Positions 21,320 to 32,837 of a DNA stretch of 33,151 nt are shown here, in pieces; the stretch's first letter is position 1, and every line of letters starts with the position of its first letter. A model generated the notes under the pieces. The model had not been told where the DNA came from. It searched no databases and worked only from the letters and a program-made list of their open reading frames with translations. The translations under genes and the position numbers were made by a program. Source of the DNA: Candidatus Sysuiplasma superficiale (GTDB lineage Archaea > Thermoplasmatota > Thermoplasmata > Sysuiplasmatales > Sysuiplasmataceae); assembly GCA_019720975.1 (NCBI GenBank), contig JAGVSJ010000018.1:1-33151 (forward strand), written 5' to 3'.

Positions 21320-22552
21320 TCACGAATAGCCCATTCTGCTCACGTTTGACCCGGCAATGAGAAGTACCAGAGGGAGGATTACAAGCGCTGTCCCGAAGGC
21401 GGCGGCACCTGTTTGAAGCCCAAGATACAGTACAATGAATCCAAGAACAATGTTTCCGCATCCCCTGCCTACACCTCTGAGCAGATATGCATTGCCCTTC
21501 ACCCTTGCAATATGCGTTCCATCAACTGTAGCCTGTATGTATGAATTGTAGCCGTTGTAGAAAATCGGATCGAAGCACCCGACAGCGAACCAGATAGCGT
21601 CAGACAGAGGGATGCTTCTTATTGTCATGGGACTGATTGCGATAAGTATCCCCTCGAGGAGCGTTGCTACAAGTATTGATTTCCCTATCCTCTCCGTCCT
21701 GTTGAGTTTGCCGAATATGAAATTTCCGGCAAACCCGCCTGCAAGAAGAAGCGCATTGAGGACACCGTACTCTCTCACGTTTGCGTGCATGTAAGTGTAG
21801 GAAATTACTGCTATGAGCAGAAGAGGTGCCACGGAAAAGAAACCCTGCATACCTGAAACGAAGAAGAGTTCCCTGAGATCCCTGCGCGCACCCTTCATAA
21901 CAAAATCCCATCCCTCGGAGAGACTTGCAAAGAGCACTTCACGTGTGAACGGGCGGCCGGACATCCGCGGCACATTTACGGTTTTCATCACTGCCGCTGA
22001 AACTAGGAAGGTGATGGCATACACTGCCGAAACTCCCTGGACACCGATGATTGCAATCACTACGCCTGCGAGAGCATTTATGAATATTGTAGAACCGCCG
22101 CCAAACGCCTGCATCATTGAGTTTGCCTGAAGCAGTTTCTGACGCTTCAGTATGAGGGGAAGTATGGCTGATTGAGCGAGCCATGGAAAATCCCAGAGGA
22201 ATGCCATGAGAAAGGCAATGATAAGGATCAATGGAAGGCTGACAGCTCTTAGAATTATCAGAAATGTAATGAATACGGCTATCAGCGCCTGAACAGGAAA
22301 AATTCTTGTTATGAAGACACGTTTGTCCGAACCGCTATCTATGACAGGTCCCACCACTGCGGTAAGTGAATATGTTGCAAATTCAACAAAGAGGACACCG
22401 CCTGTCGCCGCTGCAGAATGTGTAGTGGATATGACCAGCCAGGTGAGAGCCAGCTCAAACATGCCGTAGCCAAGATCTGCAGAAAGTGTTGAAAGCCAGT
22501 ACCTGACAAAGTTTCCGTCTTTCAGCAGGTCTGTGTAGGCACCCTGCGACAT
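21320..22552 (-). CDS. MFS transporter
   Basis: This 410-residue membrane protein has about ten to twelve hydrophobic helices, for example GVLFVEFATYSLTAVVGPVI, ALIAVFITFLIILRAVSLPL, LLLIAVISYTYM and FGTALVILPLVLLIAGS. The layout is two half-repeats around a cytoplasmic loop (FTREVLFASLSEGWDFVMKGARRD). It resembles the MFS efflux group with SEGWDFVM in the central loop, close to drug and macrolide exporters; the substrate is unknown. The upstream gene is tRNA-Thr, divergent. The ATG has no strong ribosome binding site. It precedes the DnaA-like gene on the same strand by 66 bases but may not be cotranscribed, since that gene has its own TATA-like GTTTTTAATGG. Confidence 0.88.
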   Translation of the reverse strand: MSQGAYTDLLKDGNFVRYWLSTLSADLGYGMFELALTWLVISTTHSAAATGGVLFVEFATYSLTAVVGPVIDSGSDKRVFITRIFPVQALIAVFITFLIILRAVSLPLILIIAFLMAFLWDFPWLAQSAILPLILKRQKLLQANSMMQAFGGGSTIFINALAGVVIAIIGVQGVSAVYAITFLVSAAVMKTVNVPRMSGRPFTREVLFASLSEGWDFVMKGARRDLRELFFVSGMQGFFSVAPLLLIAVISYTYMHANVREYGVLNALLLAGGFAGNFIFGKLNRTERIGKSILVATLLEGILIAISPMTIRSIPLSDAIWFAVGCFDPIFYNGYNSYIQATVDGTHIARVKGNAYLLRGVGRGCGNIVLGFIVLYLGLQTGAAAFGTALVILPLVLLIAGSNVSRMGYS

Positions 22553-22648
22553 TGCCCGATTATCATGTGGCTGAATATTATCTCTTTGGAAACAGCAAAG
22601 CTCCCAATATTGCCCTTATTTCGGCTTCGGACTGGGGAATCATGCGAA

Positions 22649-22660
22649 TCTAAAAAATAC
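22649..22660 (+). promoter_or_regulatory. TATA box of tRNA-Thr
   Basis: TCTAAAAAATAC ends 25 bases upstream of the tRNA 5' end. Confidence 0.5.
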
Positions 22661-22684
22661 CTTCAGGCTTTAGGCAGTGAGGAA

Positions 22685-22758
22685 GCCACTGTAGCTCAGC
22701 TGGTCAGAGCGACGGTTTCGTAAACCGTAGGTCGGGGGTTCGACTCCCTCCAGTGGCT
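22685..22758 (+). tRNA. tRNA-Thr (anticodon CGT)
   Basis: A complete 74-nt cloverleaf: acceptor GCCACTG/CAGTGGC with discriminator T, D stem GCTC/GAGC, anticodon stem ACGGT/ACCGT around TTCGTAA, and T arm GGGGGTTCGACTCCCTC. No intron. Confidence 0.93.
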
Positions 22759-23070
22759 GCTGAAAGTTGGCCAGACTGACTCATACTGTTGCAAAATTCA
22801 GGAACTGGCGAAACAGACATGGTCTGCGGAATCAGTCCGCGCAATGAAACCGCGCAAAACTTTCATTATTGGGTTGACCGGTTTATCCGCAATGATACCC
22901 GGGCCGGTTCAGGATCGCACCAACAGCCGGTTGCTACCGGTGAGCCGGTCCAGGGGACAATTCAGCGAAAATAACGGCATGTGGAATGAGACGGACGTGG
23001 GCCGGCCGTGTCAGTGCGAATCTCTTGTAGGAACCTTCGGCTTTCATCAGATCCGACCTATACTGGGTAG
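22759..23070. other. Gap after tRNA-Thr
   Basis: About 310 bases with no supported gene. CCGGT/ACCGG words are enriched around 22880-22960 (for example GACCGG, GCCGG, TACCGG, GAGCCGG). Open frames here have no ribosome binding site or family resemblance. It adjoins the oxidoreductase remnant and may be decayed DNA. Confidence 0.35.
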
Positions 23071-23574
23071 ATGAGAATCGATTCATACATGCCCAAGATC
23101 TCTCCCAGGCGAGGTGATTCCCGACGGGGTGCCGGCCTGGCTCAATTTTCACTCGCGCGTCGTTCTCTGGGGGGGATTTCAGGCCACGAAACATCCGAGT
23201 TCCGTCAGTTGCGCACCTGCATGGCACTGAATGTCAAACGACCCCGGATGGAAGGACTCATTGCCACCGATTATGAAAAGCGCTTTCAGGAGGCAGCCCG
23301 CATCATCACAGACCGGCTCGCTCATGGCAGGCTGAAACGGAGGGAGGACATCGCCGTTGGTCCTGAAAATGCTCCGAAGACACTCCTACAGATGTTCAGA
23401 GGAGAAAAATTTGGCAGGCAGATTCTGAAGATTGCAGGAACGCCGCTGCCAATTTCAAAACAGGCAAACTGCAATTCGGGACTCCCGTGTCTGAGCATAG
23501 GAGTCAGGGCACACAATAGTTTTTTACCGTATGCTTCAATACACTCTTCATATGGAGAAGTATACTGCCTCTAA
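23071..23574 (+). pseudogene. Remnant of an MDR-family NADPH oxidoreductase (CurA/LTB4DH-like)
   Basis: Residues 58-122 of this frame (RPRMEGLIATDYEKRFQEA, RLAHGRLKRREDIAVG, ENAPKTLLQMFRGEKFGRQI) match the C-terminal end of zinc-independent medium-chain reductases. These are typified by NADPH-dependent curcumin reductase and prostaglandin/leukotriene reductases. A full enzyme is about 330-340 residues. The catalytic and Rossmann parts are missing. A short upstream piece, FSLARRSLGG, might be the N-terminal LAxRPxG motif, which would imply a large internal deletion. The last 40 residues are unrelated and run into the uspA promoter. It is almost certainly non-functional. Confidence 0.65.
23519..23528 (+). 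promoter_or_regulatory. TATA box of uspA
   Basis: GTTTTTTACC is followed 24-30 bases later by ATG 23552, consistent with a leaderless start. Confidence 0.45.
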
Positions 23575-24025
23575 CCCTCTCAAACTCAAATCGGTTCTTG
23601 TCGCCATAGACTCTTCAAAGAAATCCATGAAAGCGCTTGAGTTCTCGTTTCGCCTTCTGAGCGGAAACAAGGAGGGCAGGCTCTATATACTCAATGCCGT
23701 GAACCCCGTTCTGCTCCGTGTAAGCGGGGATGCGCCTCAGACTGGCATAATGGTGATTGAGAAGCAGGAAGAAGAGATGAGGGAGGCAAAGGAGCTTGTC
23801 AACCATGCTGTTGCACACGCAAAAGCAAACGGCATACTCAACGTCGAGGGGATAGTGAAGGAGGCAGATCCGGTCAGAGCAATAATACAGACTGCGGACA
23901 GCGTCAAACCCGACATGATAGTTCTGGGCAACAGAGGCAGGGGTTTCAGGCGAGGGATCTTCTTCGGCTCGGTCTCACAGAGGGTTGCAGCAGACTCTCC
24001 AGTCTCGGTCCTTATCGTCAAATAA
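23552..24025 (+). CDS. Universal stress protein (UspA family)
   Basis: This protein of about 157 residues has one Usp domain. It begins with the strand KSVLVAIDSSKKSMKALEFSF and ends with the nucleotide-binding pattern GNRGRGFRRGIFFGSVSQRVAADSPVSVLIVK, which keeps G-x2-G-x9-G-S. It is therefore an ATP-binding type. The family supports survival under stress; no specific role is known. The ATG at 23552 is likely because of its distance from the TATA box; ATG 23531 would add seven residues. It is convergent with the alcohol dehydrogenase gene and their coding ends overlap by eight bases. Confidence 0.9.
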   Translation: MEKYTASNPLKLKSVLVAIDSSKKSMKALEFSFRLLSGNKEGRLYILNAVNPVLLRVSGDAPQTGIMVIEKQEEEMREAKELVNHAVAHAKANGILNVEGIVKEADPVRAIIQTADSVKPDMIVLGNRGRGFRRGIFFGSVSQRVAADSPVSVLIVK

Positions 24026-25022
24026 TTCTGAGAACAGCCGCGCCGTTTATCTTTGACATCTTCATCTGAAGCAGGGCATGATTCGCGTCGCTTAGACCGA
24101 ATTCCGTCACAACGCTTCTTATCCCAAGCGTTGATGCTAAATGCATGAATTCATGAGCGTCGCTTCTGGTATTTGCTTCCACAGTGAGCAGTCTCCTTTC
24201 ATGGAAGAGATGTGTTTCATAATCCATCTGCCCCACGCTGTCTATGTGTATCAGCGGAACGGTTACAGTACCGCCGGGTTTCACGCACTGCAGCGCAAGT
24301 TTCAGCACATGGCCGCTCGGAGCGAAGACAATCGCCGCGTCAAGTTTTCCACCTAGAAGTGCGGGTGCATCTGACAGCTCAACAGCCTGATCTGCACCGA
24401 GTTTGAGACCGAGATCGAGATGATTCCTTCCTCTTGAAATGACCGCCACTGAACGGCCCAGTTTTATGGCCACCTGCGCAATCAAATGGGCCGAGCTGCC
24501 GAAACCGAAGAGGCCCAATCTGCCGGATGGGGGCGACTCTGCAAGCTTGAATGCACGGTAGCCAATGATTCCGGAGCACAGAAATGGCGATGCATCGGCA
24601 GAAGTGATGGACGAAGGCACAGGTATGACATAGGAGGCCTGTGCGGTTGCATATTCTGCGAATCCGCCGTTCACGGTGTATCCTGTAAATCTCTTTTCCC
24701 GGCACAGATTCTCCCTGCCTGAAATGCAGAATTCGCATCTGCCGCATGTGCCGTGGAGCCATGGCAAACCAACCCTGTCTCCGATGTCCGGAAACGAAAC
24801 TTTCTCACCCCTGGCAACAACGATTCCGACCCCTTCGTGCCCCGGAATGAGCTTCGCTTTGCGTTCGGGAAGATCTCCCTCAACAATATGCAGGTCTGTC
24901 CTGCATACGCCGCAGGTTTCAAGCTTCACCAGAACCTCATCCGGACCGGGGGATGGCACAGGAACATCCTCCTCTTCAAGCCATCTTCCCTCACCACTGC
25001 CCTGATGCAGCATTGCCTTCAT
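24018..25022 (-). CDS. adh: Zinc-dependent alcohol dehydrogenase
   Basis: This 334-residue medium-chain dehydrogenase has the catalytic zinc ligands in GVCRTDLH and PGHEGVG, the structural zinc motif CGRCEFCISGRENLC, and a Rossmann segment GLFGFGSSAHLIAQVA. The NGGFAEYATA and SADASPFLCSGIIGYRA segments resemble class AdhA enzymes that use primary alcohols, but other alcohols or aldehydes are possible. ATG 25022 is chosen; a TTG at 25037 would add five residues. A TATA-like TAATAAAAAAC on the minus strand at about 25057-25068 gives a leader of about ten bases. It is divergent from the GNAT gene. Confidence 0.93.
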   Translation of the reverse strand: MKAMLHQGSGEGRWLEEEDVPVPSPGPDEVLVKLETCGVCRTDLHIVEGDLPERKAKLIPGHEGVGIVVARGEKVSFPDIGDRVGLPWLHGTCGRCEFCISGRENLCREKRFTGYTVNGGFAEYATAQASYVIPVPSSITSADASPFLCSGIIGYRAFKLAESPPSGRLGLFGFGSSAHLIAQVAIKLGRSVAVISRGRNHLDLGLKLGADQAVELSDAPALLGGKLDAAIVFAPSGHVLKLALQCVKPGGTVTVPLIHIDSVGQMDYETHLFHERRLLTVEANTRSDAHEFMHLASTLGIRSVVTEFGLSDANHALLQMKMSKINGAAVLRII

Positions 25023-25055
25023 ATCTATGCACAGCAAAATCGACGGACGCGGACT

Positions 25056-25071
25056 AATAGTTTTTTATTAG
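25056..25071. promoter_or_regulatory. Shared TATA region, adh and GNAT
   Basis: AATAGTTTTTTATTAG acts as a TATA-like element on both strands and lies 20-35 bases from each divergent start, so both genes appear leaderless or nearly so. Confidence 0.5.
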
Positions 25072-25090
25072 ATGGAGCAATCGGATAAGC

Positions 25091-26014
25091 ATGATAGTTG
25101 TTCGAGAGGCCGACCCCGAAACACAGGATCTGAAGGGCTTTTTCCAGCTGTTCGGAGAGGGCGTGACAGCCTCAGGGGAGGAATTGCCTCCAGGATGGGT
25201 TGAGGAAAGGATTGATTCGATCAGGAACAAACAGGAGTACTGCTACGTAGCGATGGAGGCCGACGAAACGAAGGGCGTGATTGTATTCAGCCAGAAGGGC
25301 GGCAGAGGTTTCGCCTTTGTTTCATGGAGGAAGGATGGTATCGACAGGGAGGGGCTGCTTCTGCTTGTCAGAGAATATGTGAACCGGATGAATTCTGTTT
25401 CATGGATGAGAATAAGCGGCATACATCCCAACGTCCCTGACGAAGTGATGACTTCAGTTTGCGAGAGCCTCGGCTTTCAGAGAAGATGCAGGATGGAGAT
25501 GTCAAGGGCCCTCTCGGACATACCGGAGTTTCCGCCGCCCGAAGGCCGGTTCGGTTTTATCCCGATAACAGATTTCAGTGAAGGGACTCTTTCGAAGCTT
25601 GACTTCGAGGGATACAGAGGAACTCCGGATGAGGGGCTGTTTGCCGACAGTGTCGCGGAGTACGAGGGGATGATGCATTCACTCCTCACCGGAGACTACG
25701 GGCCGGTGATCAAGGATGCTTCGGTCTGTGCAGTCGTGGAAGGCAATCCAGTTGCGATGATTGCCGTTACGGACATGGGTGAGAACGCTTTTGTTGCCGA
25801 TCTGGTGATATCGGAACCGTACAGGCGCAAGGGAATTGCCCGCTATCTTCTGTCGAACGCGATGAAGTCAGCGGCGCAGCTGAAGAAGAAGGAGATCACG
25901 CTCTGGGTCTCAGAAGAAAACAGCAGCGCACTCTCCCTCTATAAATCAGTGGGGTTCACCGAGGTAAGGAAGGGTGCATACTACGCGAGAAGGTTAAGAG
26001 AGCCGGTCCGCTGA
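25091..26014 (+). CDS. GNAT family N-acetyltransferase
   Basis: This 307-residue protein has a well-formed C-terminal GNAT domain (about 215-300): DLVISEPYRRKGIARYLLSNAM carries the R/Q-x-x-G-x-G/A acetyl-CoA loop, and ENSSALSLYKSVGF is the final motif. The N-terminal half (about 1-140) looks like a second, degenerate GNAT-like fold (FAFVSWRKDGIDREGLLLLVREYV, VCESLGFQRRCRMEM). The arrangement therefore resembles two-domain acetyltransferases. The substrate is unknown. It starts at an ATG close to the shared divergent promoter, with no ribosome binding site, as expected for a leaderless message. Confidence 0.85.
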   Translation: MIVVREADPETQDLKGFFQLFGEGVTASGEELPPGWVEERIDSIRNKQEYCYVAMEADETKGVIVFSQKGGRGFAFVSWRKDGIDREGLLLLVREYVNRMNSVSWMRISGIHPNVPDEVMTSVCESLGFQRRCRMEMSRALSDIPEFPPPEGRFGFIPITDFSEGTLSKLDFEGYRGTPDEGLFADSVAEYEGMMHSLLTGDYGPVIKDASVCAVVEGNPVAMIAVTDMGENAFVADLVISEPYRRKGIARYLLSNAMKSAAQLKKKEITLWVSEENSSALSLYKSVGFTEVRKGAYYARRLREPVR

Positions 26015-26046
26015 GATGAGGCTGAATGCTGCCGCAGGCAAGCACA

Positions 26047-26113
26047 TTATTATATATACTGCGACAATCGTAAACAGTCAAGTATGCATGCTGTCTGATA
26101 GTTTATTTATATC
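26047..26113 (+). promoter_or_regulatory. gyrB upstream region with two TATA candidates
   Basis: ATTATATATACT (26047-26058) and GTTTATTTATATCC (26101-26114) are both good TATA elements. Between them is the dyad AGTATGCATGCT (26081-26092). Two start sites with a regulatory dyad between them would suit supercoiling-responsive control, but this is inference. Confidence 0.4.
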
Positions 26114-26186
26114 CTCAGAATATAGTGTTTGCAGGCACGAAATTACGGTTTTCAACCGGTAAAGGGAAGGGAACAGACAGCTCTAA

Positions 26187-28124
<1,938 letters not shown>

Positions 28125-28133
28125 GTGTTTCAG

Positions 28134-30770
28134 ATGACAGGTGGAGATGTTCCCTCAGTGCCTGCCGATCACAGGATAATCAACAGGCCAATTGAAGTCG
28201 AGATGAGGAAATCCTATATCGACTATGCGATGAGCGTCATAGTCGGCAGGGCACTTCCTGACGTGAGGGACGGACTGAAGCCGGTACACAGAAAGATACT
28301 GTTCGGCATGAGTGAACTGGGCGCAGGTGCAGGCAGAGCTCATAAGAAAAGCGCAAGGATAGTGGGGGAAGTTCTGGGAAAGTATCACCCGCATGGAGAC
28401 ATTGCCATCTATGACGCGCTCGTCAGAATGGCACAGAACTTTTCGATGAGATACCCCCTGATCGACGGTCAGGGAAATTTCGGAAGCGTCGACGGAGATA
28501 CCGCCGCAGCTATGAGATACACGGAGTGCAGGCTTTCGCACATAGCCGAGGAGATGCTCCAGGACATTGAGAAGGAAACTGTCAGGATGGTAGATAATTT
28601 TGACGCGACGCTCAAGGAACCGGAGGTTCTGCCCTCTAAATTTCCTAACCTGATAGTCAATGGCACAAGCGGAATTGCCGTGGGTATGGCAACCAACATG
28701 CCCCCCCACAACCTGAGCGAAATAGTGGATGGCATAAAATTCCTCATAGACAACCCTGAAGCTGATCTATCGCAGCTTATGCAGTTTGTGAAGGGACCCG
28801 ATTTCCCGACAGGAGGGATTGTCTACGGTCTGAGAGGACTTGTCGAAGCATACACGGGAGGACGCGGACGTATAACAGTCAGGGCAAGAACCCACATGGA
28901 AGAGGATGCGGGAAGGCACAGGATCATAGTTGATGAGATACCCTACCAGGTGAACAAGAGTGCCATGCTTGAGGACATCGCCAGGCTTGTCAAGGAGAAG
29001 AGGATCGACGGAATTTCCGACCTCAGGGATGAGTCTGACCGAAGCGGCATGAGGATTGTGATAGAGCTGAAGAGGGAGGCCATAGAAGACGTTGTACTCA
29101 ACCAGCTCTTCACTCACAGCCAGATGGAGGTCACTTTCAGCATAATCAACATCGCCCTTGTCAACAATGAGCCGAAGGTACTGTCGCTGAAGGAACTCAT
29201 GCGTAACTTTATCGATTTCAGGCGGGAGATCGTAAGGCGTAGAACTGAATTCGATCTTAGACAGGCAAAGGCAAGGATGCACATTGTCGAGGGACTGATG
29301 GTTGCCATAGAGAACATCGACAGGATGATTGAGCTGATCAAGTCATCCTCTTCCGGTGAGGAAGCCCGGCAAAAGCTCACTGCGGTCTCTGACTGGTCCT
29401 CTGTGCCGCTGAAGGCCCCGGGGACGGCGGTTGCATCCTTCAGGCTGTCCGACGAGCAGGCGAAGGCAATACTTGACATGCGCCTCCAGAAGCTCACCGG
29501 ACTGGAGATGGACGGTGTCAGGGCGGAATACAGCGACCTCATTTCAAAGATCGAGGACTACACCAGAACCCTTTCGGACGAGAGCAGAATACTTTCGATA
29601 ATCAAGACGGAACTCGACGAGATAAAGGAGAAATACGGTGACGCCAGGAGGACAGAGATCAATTCGCAGGGGCAGGAGATGAGCATAGAGGATCTCATCC
29701 CTGATGAGGAGGTCGTGGTGACAGTAACAAACAGGGGATATGTCAAGCGTGTTCCGCTTGCCACATACGAAAGGCAGCACAGGGGAGGTAAGGGACTTAC
29801 GGGTGTGGAGACGCACGATGAGGATTTCGTTGTCGACATGTTCGTCGCATCGACACACAATTACATACTGTTCATAACAAACAGGGGCAGAGCATACTGG
29901 CTGAAAACGTATGCAATACCGGCCGCCTCAAGGCACAGTCCTGGAAGGCCGATAGTGAATCTTCTTCCCAGGCTGGAGGATGGTGAGAGGGTGATAGACA
30001 ACATACCACTGAAATCGTTTGATGGCGAACATTACCTTCTCTTCTCCACACGCAGAGGTAAGGTTAAGAAGACGCCGCTCGCAGCCTATTCGCATGTGCG
30101 CTCAATGGGGATCATTGCCGTTGGCCTGGATGAAGGGGATGAGGTCATAGGCACCGTGCTGACTGACGGCAGGCAGGACATAATGCTGGCCACCAGGGAC
30201 GGTTATGTAATAAGGTTTTCCGAAACGGATGTCAGGCCTATGGGCAGGCAGGCTTCCGGTGTCAGGGGTATCAGGTTAAGGGGGAGCGACGAGGTAGTGA
30301 GCATGGAATGCTCCTCAAGCGAAGGGAATATACTTCTCACCATCACAGAGAACGGTTACGGCAAGCCATCATGGGTCGGTGAGTACAGAAAGACGCGGCG
30401 CGGAGGAAAGGGGGTCATTACGATCAAGACGACGGAGCGGAACGGCAAGGTGGTTGCGGTGAGGGAGTTCAATCCCGGCGATGAGGTGCTGCTCACATCT
30501 GAAAGCGGTATGGTGATACGAATACCGGTGGAAGACATAAGGGTGATGGGGCGGAATACGCAGGGTGTCAGGATAATGAAGCTGGAGGAGGGAGACAGGG
30601 TCACGGCGATGACGCGGCTCGTCGGATCTGAGGTTGAGGAAAGGGTGATGGAAGAAGGCCAGAGGGAGGAGGAACTGAAACGCAACCAGCAACCCGCCCA
30701 GAAGCAACCTGACTTGAAGGTGGACGAAAGCAAGATCATCGAGCCCAAGGAAAGGGAAACTGACGAATGA
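28134..30770 (+). CDS. gyrA: DNA gyrase subunit A
   Basis: This 878-residue subunit breaks and rejoins DNA. The winged-helix region has the catalytic tyrosine in [14 protein letters not shown], preceded by [18 protein letters not shown]. The C-terminal beta-pinwheel contains the GyrA box QHRGGKG in [15 protein letters not shown], so this is a wrapping gyrase rather than topoisomerase IV. Several repeated blade motifs follow ([38 protein letters not shown]). The last 50 residues are a charged Glu/Lys tail. ATG 28134 is favoured because AGGTG precedes it; GTG 28125 overlaps that site. It is cotranscribed with gyrB. Confidence 0.96.
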   Translation: MTGGDVPSVPADHRIINRPIEVEMRKSYIDYAMSVIVGRALPDVRDGLKPVHRKILFGMSELGAGAGRAHKKSARIVGEVLGKYHPHGDIAIYDALVRMAQNFSMRYPLIDGQGNFGSVDGDTAAAMRYTECRLSHIAEEMLQDIEKETVRMVDNFDATLKEPEVLPSKFPNLIVNGTSGIAVGMATNMPPHNLSEIVDGIKFLIDNPEADLSQLMQFVKGPDFPTGGIVYGLRGLVEAYTGGRGRITVRARTHMEEDAGRHRIIVDEIPYQVNKSAMLEDIARLVKEKRIDGISDLRDESDRSGMRIVIELKREAIEDVVLNQLFTHSQMEVTFSIINIALVNNEPKVLSLKELMRNFIDFRREIVRRRTEFDLRQAKARMHIVEGLMVAIENIDRMIELIKSSSSGEEARQKLTAVSDWSSVPLKAPGTAVASFRLSDEQAKAILDMRLQKLTGLEMDGVRAEYSDLISKIEDYTRTLSDESRILSIIKTELDEIKEKYGDARRTEINSQGQEMSIEDLIPDEEVVVTVTNRGYVKRVPLATYERQHRGGKGLTGVETHDEDFVVDMFVASTHNYILFITNRGRAYWLKTYAIPAASRHSPGRPIVNLLPRLEDGERVIDNIPLKSFDGEHYLLFSTRRGKVKKTPLAAYSHVRSMGIIAVGLDEGDEVIGTVLTDGRQDIMLATRDGYVIRFSETDVRPMGRQASGVRGIRLRGSDEVVSMECSSSEGNILLTITENGYGKPSWVGEYRKTRRGGKGVITIKTTERNGKVVAVREFNPGDEVLLTSESGMVIRIPVEDIRVMGRNTQGVRIMKLEEGDRVTAMTRLVGSEVEERVMEEGQREEELKRNQQPAQKQPDLKVDESKIIEPKERETDE

Positions 30771-30815
30771 GTCGGGCACCTCAAGTTAATTAGGACTCTT
30801 GCAACTCATCTGGTA

Positions 30816-30827
30816 ATCTTTATATTG
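30816..30827 (+). promoter_or_regulatory. TATA box of the KaiC-like gene
   Basis: AATCTTTATATT is a clear TATA element; initiation about 25 bases later gives a short leader with GGTG before the TTG start. Confidence 0.5.
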
Positions 30828-30861
30828 AATGCGCTGAAATTGTCACAACGGTGCATACCGT

Positions 30862-31566
30862 TTGTTGAGGGATACAGTTTCAGGGCTTGAGAAGATACTC
30901 AGGAATGATGTTGACGCCCCGAAGGTTGTGCTTGTGATAGGCCCGCCAGGTTCGATGAAAACATCATTCTGCTTTTCCGTCATGTCGAGGCATCTGTCAG
31001 GCGCAGGCGAGATCGGGATGTACCTCACGCTTGAGGAAACATCTGCCAGTCATGCGAAGAATATGAAGAGCATAGGAATAGACTACGGGAAGAATCTGTT
31101 CATATCCGACTTCACCGACATAAGGGAACTTGAACTTGTTGGCGATGAGTCGCCAACAGATTACATTTCACTGATAGAGAGGCTCGTGAGAAATTTCAAG
31201 CAGAAACACGGCAAGGCTTTCACAATGCTCACAATAGACTCGCTCGGTGCACTGTACTCGCTGATGGATGATGGCATATCTCTCAGGAAGAGCATGTATC
31301 ATTTCTTCAAGAATCTGCGTGAGATGGGGCTCTTCACCATGCTGATAATGGAGGGAAGCATAGCTGACGGAAAGTTCTACTCCGGCACTGAAGCCTTCCT
31401 GAGCGACGGTGTCATCTATCTTGGAATGGACAGCAACCGTGGCAAGATAACAAGATTCGTGCAGGTGGGAAAGATGAGGGCATGCGACCACAGCATGGAG
31501 AGGCATGCGCTTGAGGTCGGCCGTGGGGGCCTTCAGGTTCTCGGACCAATGCTTGGAAATAGCTGA
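30862..31566 (+). CDS. Single-domain KaiC/RecA-superfamily ATPase
   Basis: This 234-residue protein has a Walker A loop GPPGSMKTSFCFSV and a Walker B-type strand AFTMLTIDSLGALYSLM. It also has the KaiC-like pattern YLTLEETSASHAKNMKSIGID, and ends SDGVIYLGMDSNRGKITRFVQVGKMR. It resembles archaeal KaiC-like single-domain ATPases often involved in signalling or motility control, but no partner can be named. The start is TTG with GGTGC seven bases upstream; a second TTG follows at once. It lies between gyrA and the zinc-ribbon coiled-coil gene, on its own promoter. Confidence 0.85.
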   Translation: MLRDTVSGLEKILRNDVDAPKVVLVIGPPGSMKTSFCFSVMSRHLSGAGEIGMYLTLEETSASHAKNMKSIGIDYGKNLFISDFTDIRELELVGDESPTDYISLIERLVRNFKQKHGKAFTMLTIDSLGALYSLMDDGISLRKSMYHFFKNLREMGLFTMLIMEGSIADGKFYSGTEAFLSDGVIYLGMDSNRGKITRFVQVGKMRACDHSMERHALEVGRGGLQVLGPMLGNS

Positions 31567-31762
31567 ATGTGATTCAGTGTAATGTGAAACTGAGAGGCAT
31601 TTTTCGCCGCATCGAGGTTGTTTGCCTAAACGATAAACAGACGAAAAGTGCTTAATATTGTCACAAGGAGTTAAGTGGAGAAATGAATGAACAAATGTAC
31701 CTGCAGCTGCGTGGAACGGGAGCGCTCCAGATGCAATGTTGTTCTTTTCGGGAGGAGAGGAA

Positions 31763-32674
31763 ATGAGTTCGAGTGAAACACCAATTTGGCAGGTAATCGA
31801 GGAGACGGCGAGCAAGCTGAAACGCCAGCACGATGAGATGAATGCAAGGCAGGAAAGCCTGAACAGGAAGGAACAGGAGCTCTCATCCAAGCAGAGCCTT
31901 CTTGAAGAGAAGGAAAGGGCGCTGAACGGAAAGGAAAGCAGTCTGAACGAACTACAGACGGTTCTTGCTGGCAGGGAGAACAAGATTGCACAGAAGGAGA
32001 ACGACATAAATGCCGCGGAGTCTGCACTGAATGCCAAGATAGCTGAGGTGCAGAAGAGGGAGATTGAACTCAACGGAAAGGAGAAACTCATGTCGTTCAG
32101 GGAGCAGAACCTGGAGGCAAAGGCATCGGAACTCAATACACTGGAGAAGGATGTCAGGGAGAAACAGTCTGCACTGAAGACAAAGGAAGACGAGCTGCTC
32201 AAGCAGGAACAGGAACTCAAGCAGATCATTGAGCAGGTTGTTGCAAGGAGACAGTCCATAGTCCTTCTGGAAGAGACGCTCAGGAAGGAATTGCAGAACA
32301 TGAAGCCGGCGGACGCAAAGCTTCCCGACCCGGCGGAAATGGAGAGGCGCTCCCAGCCACAGAAGCAGGTATACTCTCCCCCCCAGCAGCCCGAGGTTAG
32401 GAAACCGGCCGAGGATGAGATGTACTGCAGCAACTGCAATGCAATAATAAGCAAGGATGCAGTCATATGCTATTCATGCGGCGCCAGGGTCGGGGAGAGC
32501 AGTCAGGGACAGAGTGATCTGGCCGAGGATGAGATGTACTGCAGCAACTGCAATGCAATAATAAGCAAGGATGCAGTCATATGCTATTCATGCGGGCAAC
32601 GTGTAACAGCGCCTTCACCTGAGCAGGGTTCGGGAGATGAGGAAAGGAGAATCGTAAAGAAGAAGATTGTCTGA
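31763..32674 (+). CDS. Long coiled-coil protein with duplicated zinc ribbon
   Basis: This 303-residue protein is about 185 residues of coiled coil (LNRKEQELSSKQSLLEEKER, ALNGKESSLNELQTVLAGRE and similar units). A proline-rich hinge follows, then two copies of a zinc ribbon, YCSNCNAIISKDAVICYSCG, 38 residues apart. Each ribbon has four cysteines. The two copies are identical over 75 nucleotides (32407-32481 and 32521-32595), so the duplication is recent or kept by conversion. No membrane segment is seen. The ATG at 31763 follows GGAGGAGAGG. It may act as a scaffold; the function is unknown. Confidence 0.82.
   Translation: MSSSETPIWQVIEETASKLKRQHDEMNARQESLNRKEQELSSKQSLLEEKERALNGKESSLNELQTVLAGRENKIAQKENDINAAESALNAKIAEVQKREIELNGKEKLMSFREQNLEAKASELNTLEKDVREKQSALKTKEDELLKQEQELKQIIEQVVARRQSIVLLEETLRKELQNMKPADAKLPDPAEMERRSQPQKQVYSPPQQPEVRKPAEDEMYCSNCNAIISKDAVICYSCGARVGESSQGQSDLAEDEMYCSNCNAIISKDAVICYSCGQRVTAPSPEQGSGDEERRIVKKKIV
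32407..32481 (+). repeat. Zinc-ribbon duplication, copy 1
   Basis: This 75-nt unit is identical to 32521-32595, with a period of 114 bases (38 codons) inside one gene. Confidence 0.9.
32521..32595 (+). repeat. Zinc-ribbon duplication, copy 2
   Basis: Exact copy of 32407-32481, including third-codon positions; sequence diverges on both sides of the unit. Confidence 0.9.
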
Positions 32675-32837
32675 ACGCTTCCTCCTTTTTACTGACCGGC
32701 GAAACCATTTATTTTCATTTCATTCTTCCTTTGAACACATCAGTTGTTTTCGAAATTCAAGAAGTGTGACAACCCGGCAGAGTTGCGGATTTGTTTGATA
32801 ATTATGGAAAAGCATTTTTATATCGTACGATAACTCA

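Noticed and set aside
22844-23074. 76-residue frame after tRNA-Thr
   Set aside because: No ribosome binding site and no resemblance to a family; the reading frame appears open by chance in GC-rich DNA.
31168-32466. 432-residue open frame on the minus strand across the KaiC-like and coiled-coil genes
   Set aside because: It is antisense to two well-supported genes. Its serine-rich composition is what the reverse complement of lysine/glutamate codons gives.
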